Assembly: GCA_016295355.1 (NCBI GenBank)
Contig: JAEDLK010000004.1
Coordinates: 5,365 to 69,364, forward strand
Source of the DNA: Clostridiaceae bacterium
GTDB taxonomy: Bacteria; Bacillota; Clostridia; Oscillospirales; Acutalibacteraceae
Direction: 5' to 3'
Length of the DNA: 64,000 bases
The translations under genes were made by a program, and so were the position numbers. The notes beneath the pieces were generated by a model. That model saw nothing but the letters and a program-made list of their open reading frames with translations, made no database searches and had not been told where the DNA came from. Of this stretch, positions 54,975-62,974 are shown piece after piece (positions within the stretch are counted from its first letter, which is position 1; the number at the start of each line of letters is the position of its first letter).

Positions 54975-55712
54975 CTACCGGACGCTCTTACCACCGTCAA
55001 TATAAATGCTCTGACCGGTAATGTATCGACCTTCTTGGGAGCAAAGCAGAGAAATCATGCCGGCACAGTCATCCGGCTGTCCGTAAAAGCCGAGAGGAAT
55101 GCTGTCGGCTACTTTTTTGGCATAAGCCTCATCGCTTAAGGCTTCTACATTGCGGTCGGTGGCAATCACACCGGGGGCTACGTTATTGACGGTAATGCCG
55201 TCCTTGGCCAGTTGCAGTGACAAAGAGTGTACCATATTACTTTGTGCGGCTTTTGAGGCAGAATAAATCAGCATATCGGGATGCGGTTTGGCCTCCTGCA
55301 CCGAGCCAATGGTGATAATGCGACCCCAGCCGTTTTTCTTCATGTGCGGCACAACGGCCTGGCAAAGAAGCATAGAGGAAACAAAGTTGCAATTTAATTG
55401 CTCTTGGCAGGCCTTAGTGTCAATGTCCTGCCAAGGAGTGCGGTATTGTAAAGAGGCATTGAGCACCAGGACATCCACCGGCCCGATTCGGCGTGTCAAA
55501 TCCAAGGTTTCATCGGTGTTGCATAGGTTGGCCATTTCAATGCGGGCCGTGCCGCCGTTTTGCTCAATCAACGCTTTGGTTTCTTCGGCTTTTTTAAGAT
55601 TGCTGGCCGCATGAATGATGATGCTGTAGCCGTCGGCCGCCAAGCGCAGAGCAATAGCACGCCCGATGCCACGGGATGATCCGGTAATCAAAGCCCATTT
55701 AGACTGTTGCAT
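54975..55712 (-). CDS. Short-chain dehydrogenase/reductase
   Basis: A 245-residue classical SDR. NAD(P)-binding TGSSRGIGRAIALRLA, NASLQYRTPW in place of the usual NNAG, catalytic Ser/Tyr/Lys in IGSVQEAKPHPDMLIYSASKAA, and a C-terminal GRYITGQSIYIDGG. The N-terminal extension in the longer frame is dropped because GGAGAAAAGA precedes ATG 55712. It is the last gene of a five-gene catabolic operon, where oxidation of a free sugar to its lactone would fit. Substrate not determinable. Confidence 0.92.
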   Translation of the reverse strand: MQQSKWALITGSSRGIGRAIALRLAADGYSIIIHAASNLKKAEETKALIEQNGGTARIEMANLCNTDETLDLTRRIGPVDVLVLNASLQYRTPWQDIDTKACQEQLNCNFVSSMLLCQAVVPHMKKNGWGRIITIGSVQEAKPHPDMLIYSASKAAQSNMVHSLSLQLAKDGITVNNVAPGVIATDRNVEALSDEAYAKKVADSIPLGFYGQPDDCAGMISLLCSQEGRYITGQSIYIDGGKSVR

Positions 55713-55813
55713 TCTTTTCTCCGTTCTGCCGAGGCGTTCCGGATTTATAGAGAAACGCCTTGGCTGTTGATTAGTCAGGGAGGCGCGTGCGACCCTGTTA
55801 TCATGCTTTGTGT

Positions 55814-56782
55814 TTACGACTGAATCGGTCTGCCAATGACGCAAAGTGGGGCAGCAAGAGTCAGCGTATCGGTGATTTGTCCCGACTCACGATCAAAGAC
55901 CGTGACAGGACCGCTTTCATTGGTGACAACCAAAGAGGAACCGAAAAGCTCGAAATCCCTTGGGGAATGACCGCCGGTAGCAAAGCAAGAGCGATAGGTG
56001 GGTATTCGATCTGTGCAATCGAAAACACAGATTTTGTCCAGTCCCCGATGGGAGACATACAGCCGTTGCCCGTCTGTTTTGACGGCGGCCGCTGTATTTT
56101 CGCCGCTCCAGTCGGGGGGAAGGGCATCCACTGTGGTCAAATAAGTTAAATGGCCGTCCGTGTAATCAAAAACCGACAGCGTGCCGGTTAACTCGTTGAC
56201 AGCGTAAACTGTTTTGCCGTCTAAAGCATAGGCTAAATGGCGTATGCCGTGTCCGCCCGGCACACAAACACGCTCTATCTCAACCAAATCAGTTGTATAA
56301 ACAAAAAGGGTATCCAGCCCTAAATCGCAGGAAAAGAGATACCGCCCGTCCGGAGAGAAGTTGATAAAGTGAACATGGGGCGCTTCTTGGCGTGTGGGAT
56401 CAACACCGTGGCCTGTGTGGGTCACAGTGTTTTGTCCTAACCGATTGACACTGCCGGATAAATAGTTCGCATCAAAGATTTGCCCATCCCTCATGCAAAG
56501 ATGACAGCAAACCACACCCTGCGTGGAAATGAGCGGACGGTCGGGTGTCAGCCTCCCGTCATTGGTGATTTTGAAGGTCAAAATGCCGCTTTCGTCGCTA
56601 TTTGTAAACGGCGCACGCAAGGGCACGGCTAAACAGTCGTCTTCGAGTGCTAAAAAGGTGGGACGATCCAGCGCAACCTTTTGTAAAACGGTCAGCTTTC
56701 CGTTCTCCAACCGACAGACCGTGATGCCGCCCTGGGGGCTGCAATCGGCGATATAAAGATTATAGGGCTGTTTGTGTGTCAT
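55814..56782 (-). CDS. Beta-propeller lactonase (6-phosphogluconolactonase-like family)
   Basis: A 322-residue seven-bladed propeller protein of the YkgB/lactonase family. Repeating blades carry PHVHFINFSPDGRYLFSCDL, HLAYALDGKTVYAVNEL, and GGHSPRDFELFGSSLVVTNE. Members hydrolyse sugar lactones. Adjacency to a dehydrogenase and a sugar-acid dehydratase suggests the lactone formed by the SDR is its substrate. It starts 23 bases inside the RraA-like gene with its own GGAG. Confidence 0.88.
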   Translation of the reverse strand: MTHKQPYNLYIADCSPQGGITVCRLENGKLTVLQKVALDRPTFLALEDDCLAVPLRAPFTNSDESGILTFKITNDGRLTPDRPLISTQGVVCCHLCMRDGQIFDANYLSGSVNRLGQNTVTHTGHGVDPTRQEAPHVHFINFSPDGRYLFSCDLGLDTLFVYTTDLVEIERVCVPGGHGIRHLAYALDGKTVYAVNELTGTLSVFDYTDGHLTYLTTVDALPPDWSGENTAAAVKTDGQRLYVSHRGLDKICVFDCTDRIPTYRSCFATGGHSPRDFELFGSSLVVTNESGPVTVFDRESGQITDTLTLAAPLCVIGRPIQS

Positions 56783-57674
56783 TCGGATCTCCGTTTCTGG
56801 CTAAATCGTATTCCTTTGACCAATCCAAATCACGGTATTCTTCTCCTCTCGGATCGGTTTTGATCCAGTCAAGGAGCATATCCAGCATTTCTTCCGACCA
56901 GGTGTTTTTGTCAATTTGTGCCGTTGTGAATCTGCCTTGACAAATCATTTCAAAGCCGAAATCGTCCTTAACATGAGTCTTGGCAGCACCCTCGACAACA
57001 TCGGCCACCAAATGGGACGGGATAAACAGCACACCGCCGCCGGCACCGAATACCACATCGCCGGGCAGGCAAACTGCACCGCCGAAATTGGTGATGTTGT
57101 TCCAATCCTTCATAACAAACTCACGAATCGGGGTGGGATCAATACCCCGGTAGTACACCTGGACATCCGGAACCTTTTTCATTTGCTCAACATCCCGTAT
57201 ACCGCCCCAGACGACGGCTCCACCGGTTTTGGTACGATTGTGCAGGGCCGTGGTTAGATTGCCACCCAAAAAAGTGCCTTTATAAATTTTGTCGTACATA
57301 TCGCAGACCACGACATCACGCTCAACCAAATGGTCAATGACCCATTGATTATAGTTGCCCTGCAAGCCATCCTTGGCGCCTCTGCTGAACTGCACCTCGT
57401 GCAAATCGGGGCGTGTCGGACAATAGGTGCAGGTTACAGCACGGCCGACCAGCTTGCGTCCGTCATCGTGCAGGGTATGCAAAGGATTTTCTCCGCCGCC
57501 GACAAACTGATGCTCATAACCGAGTACAAAAATCGGCTTCCAAACCTCTTCCAATGTCATACCGTACAAAGCATCCAAATATTTGTCGGCTACCTTCGGA
57601 CGACCGTCCGGCAGGCGTTCTCCTTTCCAAAGAGGTGTCAACTCAATGATGGTCTCTATATCGTTAAAATACAT
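56760..57674 (-). CDS. RraA-like family protein (probable sugar-acid aldolase)
   Basis: A 304-residue protein, longer than plain RraA (about 160), with the RraA/HMG-aldolase core in the middle: RDVVVCDMYDKIYKGTFLGGN, GGAVVWGGIRDVEQMKKVPD, VYYRGIDPTP, and CLPGDVVFGAGGGVLFIP. GG-IRD and GD-V are the metal and substrate motifs of class II pyruvate aldolases in this fold. Formerly annotated as dimethylmenaquinone methyltransferase. In this operon a retro-aldol step on a keto-deoxy acid is the likely role (inference). AAAGAGGAATTACC precedes ATG 57674. Confidence 0.82.
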   Translation of the reverse strand: MYFNDIETIIELTPLWKGERLPDGRPKVADKYLDALYGMTLEEVWKPIFVLGYEHQFVGGGENPLHTLHDDGRKLVGRAVTCTYCPTRPDLHEVQFSRGAKDGLQGNYNQWVIDHLVERDVVVCDMYDKIYKGTFLGGNLTTALHNRTKTGGAVVWGGIRDVEQMKKVPDVQVYYRGIDPTPIREFVMKDWNNITNFGGAVCLPGDVVFGAGGGVLFIPSHLVADVVEGAAKTHVKDDFGFEMICQGRFTTAQIDKNTWSEEMLDMLLDWIKTDPRGEEYRDLDWSKEYDLARNGDPNDTQTAL

Positions 57675-57779
57675 GGTAATTCCTCTTTTTTCATTCGCTA
57701 AATTTGTCAAACTAAAATAGGGTACTGCGTATTGCATCAAACAGTGACCTTAGGCAACAGTGTGTAATGGCCACTGAAT

Positions 57780-59108
57780 TCACAGCGTTACGGTAAGGGT
57801 ATCACCGTTTTGTGCTAAATGGGCGAGAAGGTTCGTTTGTCTGTCTTTAGTGGTTACGGTAATTCTATAGTCGCCGAAAAAACCGCGAAGGGAGGCCTTC
57901 CCCGATGCATCGGTGGTTAGGGTCTCACTGGTATGCCATGTTTTGGTAAACAAATCCTTGAGTACTTCGTAAGCCGGTTTTTTGTCCATGTTGAAGTCAA
58001 GCAGACCGCCGTAGTATTTGTTTTCACCGCTGGTCATGTCTCCTTGGGGTGCCCAAGCGGCGTAACCGTCTACCAAGTTCCAGTAGATGACCGCCTCCAT
58101 GGCCGGATGGCTGAAGAAGACCGTGAACAGGTTTTTAATCAGCTCAGCTTGAACCGCCTTGTCCTCGTCTGAATCGGAATAAGCCGGAATGGTCATTTCG
58201 GTAATCTGCATCTTCTTGCCAAACTTGGCATAGCGGTCCATAACCCGATACAAATGAATCGGATTGTAGAAAAACTGGGCGCGTTCCTTTTCATCATTTT
58301 TGGCAAAAAAGCCATGGAACTGGAAGCCGATGGAATCCAAATGGGTAATGCCGTTTTGCTTTAGGCGTTCAATCTGCATATAGTACTGACTGCGGTTGTC
58401 ACGGAATTTGTCCCAAACTTCACTGCTTTGGTTGATAATCAAGCGGTTATCGGGGAAGTAACGGTCGGCCGTTTTGAAACTCCATTCCACAAAGTCATCC
58501 TGGCTGTAAAACTTTGTTTTAACATAGGAGTACGGGTCAAAGGTTTCATTGGTTACTTCAAAAGAGGGGATGGTTTGGCAGTACCGCTCGGCAATTTCCT
58601 TAAACCGCTTTTCCAACAGCTTTTTCATACCGGGGACATCGTTGACGGGTGCCCAAGAGGGCGTGAAATTGTCGTAGTTAAGGCAATGACATTTCGGTTC
58701 AATGCCGTTTTCAAGGCAGAAATTTACGCACAAATCGGTGGCCGGACGGCGATAGATCTTTTTGCTGTCAACCGCAAAACGGGGCTTACCCTGTTCGGGT
58801 TCCAAATCAGACCAGTAAAAGGGAACAGTACCGATGTTGCAACCTTCAGCAAAGGCTTTTTTGTATTTTTCGTTCTTTTCATCGGTCTCCAGTTCGTCTA
58901 ACATAAACAGATTGGCGCCGTACTTAAAATCGTGGCTTTTTTGACAAACCGATATGTGGGCGCCGTCTATCGGCATTCCTTGCTTGTCAACTACCTTGAT
59001 GTGCCAATCACCCTTGCGAAACTGTTCAATGTTGTTTTTGACAACGGTGTCCATAAACAAACGGTTTTCATCAAAATACCGCAGAGCGTCTTGTCTTCTG
59101 TCAGCCAT
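57780..59108 (-). CDS. GH10-type endo-xylanase-like glycosidase, no signal peptide
   Basis: A 442-residue enzyme with a GH10 TIM barrel (about 65-395). Acid/base Glu188 is in SFEVTNETFDP and the nucleophile Glu304 in QITEMTIP; HCLNYDN and IGFQFHG are further family motifs. Short beta domains flank the barrel: WHIKVVDKQGMPIDGAHISV before, and an Ig-like TTDASGKASLRGFFGDYRITV after. With no signal peptide it should act inside the cell on short imported oligosaccharides, unlike secreted xylanases. The C-terminal module may be accessory. GTTAGGAG precedes ATG 59108. Confidence 0.87.
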   Translation of the reverse strand: MADRRQDALRYFDENRLFMDTVVKNNIEQFRKGDWHIKVVDKQGMPIDGAHISVCQKSHDFKYGANLFMLDELETDEKNEKYKKAFAEGCNIGTVPFYWSDLEPEQGKPRFAVDSKKIYRRPATDLCVNFCLENGIEPKCHCLNYDNFTPSWAPVNDVPGMKKLLEKRFKEIAERYCQTIPSFEVTNETFDPYSYVKTKFYSQDDFVEWSFKTADRYFPDNRLIINQSSEVWDKFRDNRSQYYMQIERLKQNGITHLDSIGFQFHGFFAKNDEKERAQFFYNPIHLYRVMDRYAKFGKKMQITEMTIPAYSDSDEDKAVQAELIKNLFTVFFSHPAMEAVIYWNLVDGYAAWAPQGDMTSGENKYYGGLLDFNMDKKPAYEVLKDLFTKTWHTSETLTTDASGKASLRGFFGDYRITVTTKDRQTNLLAHLAQNGDTLTVTL

Positions 59109-59119
59109 AGTTTTATCTC

Positions 59120-60463
59120 CTAACTCCAAATTCTGTCGTTGGAAAATTCGGTGTTCCAGTTATCGGTCGTCTCAAAATAGCCGGGGATGTTTTGATTGAT
59201 GTGCTCCTTAATGACCTCTTCGTTCAGGTCATCAAAGCCAAGACCCGGCTTGTTCGGTACTTTGATAAAGCCATTGTTGATAAACGGCTTATCAAGACCG
59301 GTGACCATATCGCTCCACCACGGGACATCTACCGAGTGATATTCCAGTGCCAAGACATTGTGAATAGACGCCGCCGTATGAACCGCTGCCAGGCAGGCAA
59401 TGGGACTTTCGGCCATGTGAATAGCCACGGCAACGCCGTTTTCGTCGGCCATATCGGCAATTTTCTTAAGCTCTAAAGCACCGCCGCAGGTTAAAATGTC
59501 GGGATGAATCACCGAAACACCACCTGATTTAATGAGCGGCTCAAAGCCTTCCTTCAAATAAATGTCCTCGCCGGTGCAGACGGGAATGCAGGTGCTTTGT
59601 CTTAGGCGAATGTACTGGTCTGTGTACATCCACGGAATCATATCCTCAATCCACGCCAGGTTGTACGGCTCCATGCGTCTGGCAAAGCGGATGCAATCCT
59701 CCACGCAAACATGACCGAAATGATCAATGGCCAACGGGACCTCATAGCCGATAACCTCTCTGACCTCTTTAACATAGTTTTCAAGATAATCCAGTCCCTT
59801 TTCGGTGAGATGAATGCCGGTAAAGGGGTGGGCGGTGGTCACAATCGAATAACTTTTTTGGCTCTTAACCATGTCGGCCGTCACACTGCCACCCTGGACG
59901 TTCAAGATGTGGGGGGCATTCTGTTGCATCTCTTCAATGAAACCGAGCGGAGCGTTCAGTGTGCCCGGCTCGTCTAACAAAAGGCCGATGCCCAAATCCA
60001 TTTTTAAGAAGGTAAAGCCCATATCCATTCGCTTTTTGAGTGCCAGCCCCATATCGTGGCCGGTATGCTTGCCGTCTACATCGGTGTCGCAGTAAACACG
60101 GATGCTGTCACGGAATTTTCCGCCCAATAATTGATAGAGCGGAACGCCGTACGCCTTGCCGGCTAAATCCCAAAGCGCAATTTCAATACCGCTGACGCCG
60201 CCGCCCTGACGGGAAGGGCCGCCGAACTGCTTAATTTTGCGAAAAATTCGATCGACATCGCAGGGGTTTTCGCCGATGATACGGCTTTTGAGCATCAGTG
60301 CATAGGTTTTGGAGGAAGCGTCACGTACCTCCCCGTAGCCGCAGATTCCTTGGTTGGTATCCAATCGCAGTAAGGTACAGCGTTTGGGCGCACCGTCCAG
60401 GTCTACAAAACGCATATCGGTGATTTTTAAGTCCGACGGTGCTGAACAACGGTTTAGACACAT
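59120..60463 (-). CDS. Enolase-superfamily sugar-acid dehydratase (mandelate racemase group)
   Basis: A 447-residue enzyme. The capping N-domain has RLDTNQGICGYGEV. The barrel shows GIEIALWDLAGKAYGVPLYQLLGG, a catalytic Lys in FLKMDLG, metal ligands in AIDHFGH, WIEDMIPW and CTGEDIYLKEG, and the His in AVAIHMAESP. This matches aldonate/hexonate dehydratases such as mannonate or galactonate dehydratase, but the substrate is uncertain. It is the promoter-proximal gene of the minus-strand operon, divergent from an AraC gene. Confidence 0.9.
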   Translation of the reverse strand: MCLNRCSAPSDLKITDMRFVDLDGAPKRCTLLRLDTNQGICGYGEVRDASSKTYALMLKSRIIGENPCDVDRIFRKIKQFGGPSRQGGGVSGIEIALWDLAGKAYGVPLYQLLGGKFRDSIRVYCDTDVDGKHTGHDMGLALKKRMDMGFTFLKMDLGIGLLLDEPGTLNAPLGFIEEMQQNAPHILNVQGGSVTADMVKSQKSYSIVTTAHPFTGIHLTEKGLDYLENYVKEVREVIGYEVPLAIDHFGHVCVEDCIRFARRMEPYNLAWIEDMIPWMYTDQYIRLRQSTCIPVCTGEDIYLKEGFEPLIKSGGVSVIHPDILTCGGALELKKIADMADENGVAVAIHMAESPIACLAAVHTAASIHNVLALEYHSVDVPWWSDMVTGLDKPFINNGFIKVPNKPGLGFDDLNEEVIKEHINQNIPGYFETTDNWNTEFSNDRIWS

Positions 60464-60486
60464 GGTAATTCTCCTGACTTTTTTAG

Positions 60487-60514
60487 TTGACATTTACAAA
60501 AAATGTCTTACAAT
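60487..60514 (+). promoter_or_regulatory. Promoter of the second AraC gene
   Basis: TTGACA (60487-60492), 16-base spacer, TACAAT (60509-60514), start expected near 60521. Confidence 0.7.
60489..60507. promoter_or_regulatory. Inverted repeat, possible operator
   Basis: GACATTT (60489-60495) and AAATGTC (60501-60507) are perfect mirror arms, 5 bases apart. It overlaps the -35 and spacer of the AraC promoter and lies just downstream of the dehydratase promoter's start site, so one bound protein could affect both. Confidence 0.5.
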
Positions 60515-60523
60515 ACTATTGTC

Positions 60524-60552
60524 ATTATAGAAAAATACCGTTTGAAAATCAA
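60524..60552 (-). promoter_or_regulatory. Promoter of the sugar-acid operon
   Basis: On the minus strand TTGATT (60552-60547), 17-base spacer, TATAAT (60529-60524). Start expected near 60517, some 54 bases before the dehydratase ATG. Confidence 0.75.
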
Positions 60553-60597
60553 CAACTGTGTTCCTTTGTTTGCAAACTATTTTCCGGAGGCGGTTTT

Positions 60598-61470
60598 GTG
60601 AAAGAAATCGGATCAATTGTTTCCGCACGGCATGAAGTGCTTTTGAAGATGTGGCAGGTTGAGGTGGCTCCCGGTTGGTTGGGGCTGCGTCAGCATAGCC
60701 ATATTCGCTTTGAAATCGGCCGTGTTATGGGCGGTAGCGGCCGATATGTATGCAACGGAAAGCGTTATCCCATGCAACCCGGTGATGTGTTTGTCTTTTG
60801 TGCCAATGAGGTGCATTGTATTGAGGAAGTCGGGGACGAGGGACTGCTTCTGACTAATTTGCAGTTTGAGCCCCGATATCTGTGGGGGCATCCGTCGGAT
60901 AGCTTATCCGAAAAGAACAGCGGGTTGTGCTTTTCTCACGCAACGTCCTTTGAAAATCGGATCGAAGCGGCCCGTGCCGGTGAATTGACAGGGTGGCTAA
61001 AAGAAATCGAGGAGGAATTGACACAGTGCCGTCCGGAATATCCGTTGGCGGTAAAATGTGCGGTGGACAAAATTTTATTGTCGCTTGTGCGTACCTATGC
61101 ATTTCCCGATTCCTCATCGGCGGTCAGCCGGTTGCATATTCGGGGCATCAGAAAAGTTATCACCTATATTGATGAGCATTTAACAGATAAGATCACCTTG
61201 GAGGCGGCAGCCGATTTGGCCGGGGTCAGTCCCCACTATTTTTCACTGTTGTTTCATAAAGCCAGTAATATGCGGTTTCAGGATTACGTCAATGCCCGGC
61301 GTATTGAAAAAGCGATCGGTTATTTGCGTGAGGCCGATGACGAACGGTCGATGTTGGATATCGCTTTATCCTGCGGTTTTAATAATTCGGCCAATTTCAA
61401 TAAGGCTTTCAAAAAGCAAACCGGCATGACCCCCCGTGATTACCGCCGTCATGGGGATGATATGTCTTGA
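60598..61470 (+). CDS. AraC-family regulator of the sugar-acid operon
   Basis: A 290-residue regulator. An N-terminal cupin (LRQHSHIRFEIGRVMGGSGRYVCNGKRY split near 32-60, then MQPGDVFVFCANEVHCIE) is followed by two helix-turn-helix units (ITLEAAADLAGVSPHYFSLLF; MLDIALSCGFNNSANFNKAF) and the family end MTPRDYRR. GGAGG lies seven bases before GTG 60598, and the predicted transcription start rules out the longer frame. Divergence from the dehydratase operon suggests it senses a sugar or sugar acid and controls that operon. Confidence 0.9.
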   Translation: MKEIGSIVSARHEVLLKMWQVEVAPGWLGLRQHSHIRFEIGRVMGGSGRYVCNGKRYPMQPGDVFVFCANEVHCIEEVGDEGLLLTNLQFEPRYLWGHPSDSLSEKNSGLCFSHATSFENRIEAARAGELTGWLKEIEEELTQCRPEYPLAVKCAVDKILLSLVRTYAFPDSSSAVSRLHIRGIRKVITYIDEHLTDKITLEAAADLAGVSPHYFSLLFHKASNMRFQDYVNARRIEKAIGYLREADDERSMLDIALSCGFNNSANFNKAFKKQTGMTPRDYRRHGDDMS

Positions 61471-61514
61471 TGTTCCTTCGCCTCCCTCTTGTCATTTGCT
61501 CCTGCTTGTTGGGG

Positions 61515-61547
61515 ACGGCCGGCTTTTAATATGCCGGCCGTTCTTTT
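61515..61547 (+). terminator. Terminator after the AraC gene
   Basis: A 9-bp perfect GC-rich stem (ACGGCCGGC with GCCGGCCGT), 9-base loop, then TCTTTTG. The following 160 bases to 61710 hold no recognised gene. Confidence 0.88.
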
Positions 61548-61710
61548 GTTCCTCGCGGATCAGGTGTTGTCATGGTGTCAATAGGCGGGTTTATGAGACT
61601 GATTGTTGAGGAAGAATTTGGAGAAGTACATAGAAGGGTGTACCTTTTTAACATAATGCCCAAGCCTGTCGGCATAGTGTGTCATAGAGGAAATAGAGGG
61701 GGAACGACAC

Positions 61711-61920
61711 ATGAAATGTATAACCATCGGGCGTCGTCAGCTTATGACAGCGATTGCGGTTGTTTTGACACTGACAGTACTGGTTGCAGGGGGATGGGGT
61801 GTGCTGGCCGACAGCGGTCGTAAGCTGCCGATTTACTGCGTTTCGACAACCGAAAAGAAAATAGCTATATCGTTTGATGCCGCTTGGGGTGAAGATAAAA
61901 AGGTACAAAATAATATATGA
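61711..61920 (+). pseudogene. Truncated pdaB-like polysaccharide deacetylase
   Basis: The first 64 codons match the N-terminus of the intact paralogue at 62975 in order: MKC, a basic stretch, a membrane helix, LPIYCV, then AISFDAAWG. After GEDKK the sequence turns AT-rich and stops at 61920 with an unrelated five-residue tail. The catalytic zinc His pair and everything after are missing, so it is non-functional. GAGGGGG lies ten bases before the ATG. The break coincides with the left edge of the barnase/barstar island. Confidence 0.85.
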
Positions 61921-61921
61921 T

Positions 61922-61958
61922 AAAGCCTGTATAAACCAAATGGAATATACAGGCTTTT
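61922..61958. terminator. Bidirectional terminator at the left edge of the island
   Basis: An 11-bp perfect stem (AAAGCCTGTAT with ATACAGGCTTT), 14-base loop. It lies just past the barstar stop and ends the toxin-immunity transcript on the minus strand. Confidence 0.85.
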
Positions 61959-61961
61959 AAA

Positions 61962-62243
61962 TTATAGTTCACAATTAAATATTATTTCTTCATCTTCTTC
62001 AGCGGCTTCTTTAAAAGTTTCCATTATTTTCAAAACATTTTCTTTCAAATTTTCTGCCGATTTGGTTTCGGGCTTAAATATCACAGTTATACTAACAGGT
62101 GTTTCTATAAAACCTGTGATCATATCCCATAAAGCATCTAAATTATTCCCATACCACTCAGGTAATTCTAACTTTTCCCTAATTTCATTGTGTAAATCTA
62201 AAGGATATTTACATTGCGAAAAATCAATAACAATAGTTTTCAT
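61962..62243 (-). CDS. Barstar-family ribonuclease inhibitor (immunity protein)
   Basis: A 93-residue acidic protein. LHNEIREKLELPEWYGNNLD then ALWDMITG is the barstar core. The residues that plug barnase's active site are kept: Tyr31, Asp36 and Asp40 (equivalent to barstar Y29, D35, D39) and Glu79 (E76). It should bind and inhibit the ribonuclease encoded just upstream. AGGAGG precedes the ATG, nine bases after the toxin stop, so it is co-transcribed. The region is AT-rich compared with flanks, implying horizontal transfer. Confidence 0.93.
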   Translation of the reverse strand: MKTIVIDFSQCKYPLDLHNEIREKLELPEWYGNNLDALWDMITGFIETPVSITVIFKPETKSAENLKENVLKIMETFKEAAEEDEEIIFNCEL

Positions 62244-62252
62244 ATTATCCTC

Positions 62253-62822
62253 CTAACATATTTGATTAAATGTAAAATAATGGTCGTATGTGACAAAAAC
62301 CAATCCATCATTAGAATAAAGAATTCTAGAACTGTTTCGTATACCGCCAGTATAATTTATATCGGCTTCATACCATATTCTACCGTCAACAGATGGTAAT
62401 TTACCATCCTTGTTTTTGTAAATATCTCCACCAATAACGCCTTTGTCTGTCACTTGATGTAAATTCATTAAAATCGGTTTCCAACCAAGTTTTTTGGCTT
62501 CCTTTTTAGTAATATATTGTTTTGGTAAAGACTCACCGTTTGAAAGTGAAACATCTATCCCCTTTTCACTTTCAAAAGTACATGTTCCTTTTTTAACAGA
62601 TTCAGACCATACAACAGTACAAGCACAATTTTCGTGTAATTTAGGAAATCTTGGCGGCGCATCTTTGGGCAAATATAATTTACCATGTAAATCAAAACAA
62701 GGTTTGCAAGTTGAAGGCGAAAGCATACAAATCCAAACTTTATATCTTTTATCCTTATAAAATATGGGATTGAACTTTATTCCCTTAATACCTGCGACAA
62801 TCATATCACTGAGTAAACTCAT
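62253..62822 (-). CDS. Barnase-type ribonuclease toxin with MuF-like Cys/His N-terminus
   Basis: A 189-residue protein. Residues 99-188 align along their length with barnase (LPKQYITKKEAKKLGW, IGGDIYKNKDGKLP, YEADINYTGGIRNSSRILYS, DHYFTF). Catalytic residues are kept: Lys106 (barnase K27), Glu152 (E73), Arg162 (R83), Arg166 (R87) and His181 (H102); R59 is Lys138. Residues 39-68 hold C39, C42, H46, H63, C66 and C68, spaced as in the C-terminal motif of MuF/SPP1-gp7 phage head proteins. There is no signal peptide. AAGGAGGTGATT is a perfect ribosome binding site. Expected to cut RNA unless bound by barstar. Confidence 0.9.
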   Translation of the reverse strand: MSLLSDMIVAGIKGIKFNPIFYKDKRYKVWICMLSPSTCKPCFDLHGKLYLPKDAPPRFPKLHENCACTVVWSESVKKGTCTFESEKGIDVSLSNGESLPKQYITKKEAKKLGWKPILMNLHQVTDKGVIGGDIYKNKDGKLPSVDGRIWYEADINYTGGIRNSSRILYSNDGLVFVTYDHYFTFNQIC

Positions 62823-62938
62823 AGAAAATCACCTCCTTTTTTGATATATAATATCATAAAAAGAAGCGACATTCACCGACACAATTATAACTCAAATAAT
62901 AAAATTAAGCAATTAAAAACTTAATATAATATCGTACG

Positions 62939-62972
62939 AGCACCTCGGCATATAAAATACCGAGGTGCTTTT
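62939..62972 (+). promoter_or_regulatory. Hairpin covering the pdaB ribosome binding site
   Basis: AGCACCTCGG pairs with CCGAGGTGCT over 10 bp with an 11-base loop, then TTT. The GAGGTG in the right arm is the only ribosome binding sequence before ATG 62975. A TATAAT at 62925-62930 would start transcription at the hairpin's base. It can be read as a terminator or as a translation-blocking hairpin. Confidence 0.6.
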
Positions 62973-62974
62973 AT

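Noticed and set aside
61572..61823. Reading frame overlapping the truncated deacetylase
   Set aside because: It shares most of its length with the pseudogene in another frame and shows no domain or ribosome binding site.
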